Source of the DNA: Dissophora ornata
Taxonomy: Eukaryota; Mortierellomycota; Mortierellomycetes; Mortierellales; Mortierellaceae
Direction: 5' to 3'
Assembly: GCA_025201705.1 (NCBI GenBank)
Contig: MU616635.1
Coordinates: forward strand, 1-64,000
DNA: 64,000 bases
Position numbers and translations under genes: made by a program. Positions 59,686 through 64,000 of this stretch are shown here, piece after piece (within the stretch, counting starts at the first letter, position 1; every line of letters starts with the position of its first letter). Below the pieces are notes generated by a model that searched no databases, was not told where the DNA came from, and saw nothing but the letters and a program-made list of their open reading frames with translations.

Positions 59686-61693
59686 ATGGGAACCTACGGT
59701 GGAGGTAAAATATAGTGCTTGACTGGAATCTCCTAGGACCGATCTGGATATTCCTCCCAGCCGCCTCATTGTTACAATTACGCGTTGATGCGGTCTCTTA
59801 TACAGCATTGATCATAACAAACAAAAACTGTGGATCGTTTCAACCTACCTACTAGACGAAGTCGCGGCGCTTGTTTTGTCCGTCGGTCACACATGGACGC
59901 AGGTTGGATATGCAGGAGAGGACACGCCCAAATCCATCTTCCCAACTTATGTCGGCTGGGTGGACTCACCCCCCGAGGCAGATCAGGGCGACGATGCCGA
60001 CAACGCAGAGGACACACAGATGCAAGACGTCTCTCAAGAAAAATCAGGCGAGAGCGGCGCTAGTAATAACATCAATAATAAGGACGCCGACGGTGGAGAT
60101 GTTGCACCACAGTCCATGGGTTCAGGAGTCGCACCGGCGAAAAAGAAGAAGACCATTCGTGGAAAATATTATGTAGGCGACGGTGAGATCAGCTGCTGGC
60201 GACCAGACATGGAGATCAAGTCACCCATGAAGGATGGTCTCGGTAAGGAACAAAGATGGTTTTTTGGATGGTATCAGAGGTGTTACATTGCCTAGCAGCT
60301 GGTAACATTGTTATGTTTTATTTTTTTTATTACATAGTCGAGGATTGGGATGCATTGGAACAGATCTGGGACCATGCCTTCTTGAAGAGACTTCGTTGCG
60401 ACCCCGCAGAGCATCCCCTGATCATCACAGAGTCCGCATGGAACACACGCGAGATTCGCGAAAAGTTTACAGAGCTGGCATTTGAGAAGTACAACTTTCC
60501 AGCGTTTTTTGTCGCCAAGGATGCCGTCATGACTGCGTAAGTCAGCCTCCCCAAAAAAGAGAAAAAAAATGGCAGCACAACACATTTGCGAGGGAGTACA
60601 GATTAATATATCATTTGGCTTGCGGTTATTAACAATTGATTTCATGACGCCTGCTCTTTCTTGGATTCTCTTGGCTGCATTATAGCTTCGCTGCAGGACG
60701 TCCACATGCACTGGTTGTGGATTCGGGTGGAGACATGACGAGTGTCGTGCCTGTGTATGATGGATATGTACTTCGCAAGGGAATCATGCGTCAGTCTCTG
60801 GGAGGCGATGTTCTGTCGGAGCAGGTCTTGCAGCAATTCCAGGCCAACAATGTGGATGTCGTGCCCCAGTACTTGGTCTCTAAAAAATCGCCAGTAGAAC
60901 CTGGACAGAAGCCCGTCGTCACGTTGAGGGATCGACCTTCAACACCCAGCTTCCATAAGATGATGCAAATGCGTGTCATTCATGACTACAAGGAGTCTGT
61001 CTGTCAAGTGTCGGAATCGACTTACAACGAACAGTATGTTGGGTGAAAGGTTGCATGTAAGGCAAACAGTGAAGAGGCGATTGATTTCTCGAACGTCTTC
61101 TAATCACTTGTTCCATCTTATAGAAATATCAACACGAGACCACAAAAGCCATACGAACTGCCAGATGGATACAACTTCAACTTTGGAGCAGACAGATTCA
61201 AGATCCCCGAGATTATGTTCAACCCCAAGGACTTTTTGAAGAGCCCAACGCAAGAGCAGGAGAACTTTGTTGGACTGCCGAAGCTTATCTTTAACAGCGC
61301 CCAGTCCTGCGACATCGATTTCAGGCCCACGCTTTTCAGCAACGTGGTCTTGACCGGCGGCAACACTCTTTTCCCAGGCTTTGCGGATCGCCTGCACTGG
61401 GAGCTCAATAGCATACCTCACTCTGTAAGCCTTTGTGTGTTCCTCCCTACTTTCCATGGCAGGTTGTTTTTATTTTCGTATTGTCGCTGACAATTTGCTG
61501 TCTTCATTTTACTGTCGTGTCATTACAGTATAAGGTCAAGCTGCATGCGCCTGGAAACACGGTCGAGCGCAAGTGCGGAAGCTGGCTCGGAGGATCGATC
61601 ATGGCTTCATTGGGTACCTTCCATCAGCTTTGGATTTCTCGCAAGGAATATGAAGAGACTGGCGCCGGTATTGTCAACAAGAAATGCGTGTAG
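59686..61693 (+). CDS. ARP4: Actin-related protein ARP4 (NuA4/SWR1/INO80 subunit)
   Basis: Nuclear actin-related protein of chromatin remodelling and histone acetylation complexes. Exons 59686-59704 (19 bases), 59856-60242, 60338-60536, 60686-61033, 61134-61425 and 61529-61693 give 469 residues, the usual size. The first exon gives MGTYGG, then DEVAALVL as in family members. The first phosphate loop reads [15 protein letters not shown], with Ser where actin has Asp, in line with weak or no ATPase activity. An ARP4-type insertion follows (about 35-85, acidic/Ser). Other blocks are [31 protein letters not shown] and the C-terminal [17 protein letters not shown]. It converges with SSF1, 145 bases apart. 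Confidence 0.93.
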
Positions 61694-61764
61694 AGAATTA
61701 TCGCATGGCTTCCTTCAGGACTGCAAATCAATTACAATTAAAAGTGTCGTATGGATTGGCAATA

Positions 61765-61787
61765 TTTTTTTTTTTTTTTTTTTTTTT
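61765..61787 (+). terminator. Shared 3' region with T23 run between ARP4 and SSF1
   Basis: A run of 23 T lies in the 145-base gap between two convergent stop codons. The two transcripts probably end here or overlap; the tract may help polymerase release (inference). Confidence 0.35.
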
Positions 61788-61838
61788 GGATGCTTGTGAT
61801 TTTATTGTGAAAATGCCGGAAATGCGAAAGTTAAAGGT

Positions 61839-63532
61839 TTATTCGAGCTCGTCATCGCTGAAACCCTCCATCTGGTCATTATCGTCTCCAGAGAACTCTT
61901 CTTCGTCGTCGTCCGAGAATTGAGGCGCCATATCGCCCATATCCGAGTAGTTATCAGAATCATTGTCGTTCTGATCTTGCTCGTCCTCGTCCCCGTCTTC
62001 ATCACCCTCGTCGTCGCCGCCACGTTTCCTCTTCCCTGCCGCGTTATCCTCGCCATCTGCCTTACGGGGTGCTCCACCAGTGGCGATACGATGTGCTTCC
62101 TTTGCAGCCTCTTTCTCGACCTTCTTCTTGGCAACGTTAAGCTCTTGGGCCTTGCGGCGGGCCGCCTTCTCCTGCATCTTCTTCTCGCGCTCAACTTTCT
62201 GGGTCTTGAGTTCCTCTGACGAGCGTTTGACTGTGGAGGAAGAATAATACAAAGTAACAATATAAGTACCACAGCTCCACCCATAAGTGAGTCGCATTTG
62301 CATAGATGGAGAAAGAGGACTTACTGAAGTCGTGATAAAGAACCTCGCCGTCACACATGCCAGCTTGGATCTTGACTAGCTTCATTTCCATCCTTGGCCC
62401 CAACTCGACCAACTTGATTGCCCTCTGATCCTGTTTCCTGTTATTACGTCCCACATAATCCTGACCAAGCGTCACAGTCGAATCTGGTCCATCCTCAACA
62501 TCTGACTCTGAGGCAAAGGCACCACGCAAGACATAATCTGAAATATCGTCGAATCCTTGCAAATCAGGAACTTCAGTATTGATGACCCGTTTGATGGATT
62601 TGGAAATGCCGACGGGTTTGACAGATACGTTGTAGTGGCGGAAATCGATGTGTTTTGTCTCGCTGTTGTAGTTGAGAAGGACGACGCGCCGAGCCTCGGA
62701 CAATTGCATCTGCGAAGAAATATGAGAACAACAGTCCAAAAGTTAGCATGTGGTCTCCTTAAAAAACGAGCTCGATCCACTTGCTATTATTAAAGTGAAG
62801 ATTTGATTGCTTACAGTCTGGATATTGATGGGCGGGAACATGTTCTGGAAGACTGTGCTCATCAACTTCATCTCGTTTGAATCTCCAAAGTTGTTCAGGA
62901 CCAACAGTGGTGCAACCTGAAACTCCAAACCTGGCGACTTGGGTGACTTTTGCATCGCAGCAATGTCTTTTGCCAATGAGTAAGTCTTAACCTGGAATGA
63001 CAGTGTTGGTCCACGAGGGATGCGAGAAATCCTAAGGTTGGTTCCATGATCTGTCCTGGACAGGATGACAAAGTGTGTCACGCCCAAGGGGCCGGCTACA
63101 GCCACAAAGTCGCGCAGACGATTGTTTTTGCGTTCCTGTTTAGTCGCAAAGAAGGAGAGTGGATCTTTTGGTCAGCATAAAGTTTCAATGCTGATCCGTA
63201 TTGTATTGTGAGGTGATATGCTCCAACAAGGTATCTTGCTTGGACTGATGCTTACTCTGAGTTTGGTGGCAGTGTTGGGTTCCATGAGGCGTCGGATATC
63301 GTTCACAAGTCCCATGACAGAGTGGCCGACCTCTCCTGAACGCATGACAAAGGTCTTTGGGGTCTTTTGTGCGTTAGGGTTCTCGCCCTCCTCGGCCTTC
63401 TTGTGAGTCCTGGTTTTCTTGCGCTGCAAAAGAGTATTCCATCGAATGTTTAGTCGGAAGTAATGGGGAAAGCAAAGGGGCATGCATTGAATAATGAGCT
63501 TGGATGGACGATTTCCTTACAGCCTTTCCCAT
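61839..63532 (-). CDS. SSF1: Brix-domain ribosome biogenesis protein SSF1 (Peter Pan)
   Basis: Nucleolar factor for early 60S subunit assembly. Minus-strand exons 63532-63521 (12 bases, MGKA), 63423-63256, 63135-62815, 62709-62325 and 62230-61839 give 425 residues in frame. The Brix domain starts after RKKTRTHKKAEEG with TFVMRSGEVGHSVMGLVNDI. It continues through DFVAVAGPLGVTHFVIL and LVLNNFG, and ends around LVELGPRMEMKLVKIQ. A Lys/Glu-rich helix and a long acidic tail (DDEGDEDGDEDEQD) follow. Family members share MGK at the start, which supports the 12-base first exon. Confidence 0.92.
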
Positions 63533-64000
63533 GGTGATGTATATTAGAGAGTGTTAATGGTGTGGAAGTAATGAGTCCAAAGTCAGTAAGAGACTCTTTC
63601 TTTGAGGGCAAAGCGAGGCGCAAAAAAAAAAAAAAAAAAAAGGTGTTTACTGTAGTGGCTGGATGTGACTTGCAGTAACAGCTTTGCAAATAAAAAACAG
63701 CTCAGGTTCACGTGCAATTAGGGAGGGTTGGAACATAGTTTTCACGCAGCTCCCAATTGCTTGATAGCTCATAGTGCTCTTGAGCCGTGCTGGCGTATCA
63801 ATGTGGACCGTGGCCAAACGCCTGGCGATGGATTCCTCGGTTATGGCTCGACCCTGCGGAGCATATTGTGCAAAAGGTAAAAGTCATTGGCTGCTATCGA
63901 AGCCCTCTGACCTAAGTGGATTAAGTGGATGATCTAACCTAGCGTCAACGTTGTCGCCTTGTTTATCACTAGCTCATTGTTCTCCACTACTTTTTGTACA
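63533..64000. other. Right-edge region with a possible terminal exon
   Basis: A run of 20 A lies at 63622-63641. A minus-strand open frame from about 63855 down to a TAA at 63647 begins after a CCGCAG acceptor and reads GRAITEESIARRLATVH. It could be the last exon of a minus-strand gene that starts outside the window. No family recognised and the upstream join is not in frame with what is visible. Confidence 0.3.

Overview
The window is eukaryotic nuclear DNA from a filamentous fungus. Nearly every gene is broken by short introns (mostly about 50 to 200 bases) with GT...AG borders, and the reading frames close only when these are spliced out. The protein set is fungal: a BIM1/X325 copper protein, a DUF7137-type protein, a LaeA-like methyltransferase, a Gyp7-type RabGAP and a fungal arrestin. 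The intron density, the Gln/Ser/His-rich insertions and the gene types suggest an early-diverging lineage such as Mortierellomycota/Mucoromycota; this placement is inference.

Layout. 1-3.3 kb: 5' part of a GYP7-like RabGAP (minus), running off the left edge. 4.1-7.0 kb: SAM methyltransferase with an N-myristoylation-type start and poly-Gln (plus). 9.5-11.9 kb: RNA polymerase I subunit RPA12 (minus) and mitochondrial ClpP (plus) diverging from a 210-base promoter; ClpP needs a 6-base microexon. 12.4-13.1 kb: GPI-type BIM1/X325 copper protein. 13.1-23.7 kb: a 10.5-kb stretch with no convincing gene, ending in a TATA box and a probable 5'-UTR intron for a GATA-like + PHD regulator (23.7-26.3 kb). 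27.1-28.5 kb: a PAXX/XRCC4-like NHEJ factor. 28.6-29.7 kb: unknown mitochondrial protein (minus). 29.8-30.8 kb: uncertain hypothetical gene. 31-32 kb: protein N-terminal methyltransferase NTM1. 32.2-36.0 kb: large arrestin-like protein (minus). 37.7-38.5 kb: complex I LYR subunit NDUFA6 (minus). 39.2-41.0 kb: mucin-like membrane protein (minus). 43.6-44.9 kb: DUF7137-type secretory protein (minus). 46.8-49.4 kb: symportin SYO1. 53.5-58.9 kb: M1 aminopeptidase with a His/Gln-rich tail. 59.7-61.7 kb: ARP4. 61.8-63.5 kb: SSF1/Peter Pan Brix protein (minus).

The genes do not form one pathway. They are mostly housekeeping: ribosome biogenesis (RPA12, SYO1, SSF1), mitochondria (ClpP, NDUFA6, unknown), chromatin and transcription (ARP4, GATA/PHD), DNA repair (PAXX-like), trafficking (GYP7, arrestin) and surface/copper proteins. 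I saw no tRNA, rRNA, transposase, reverse transcriptase or CRISPR array. The most notable items are the fungal PAXX-like protein, the 6-base ClpP microexon, the GATA-like finger with a changed ligand joined to a PHD finger, the His-rich aminopeptidase tail, and the large non-coding region upstream of the GATA/PHD gene. All gene models are my own splicing from sequence, checked by frame closure, and not by transcripts.
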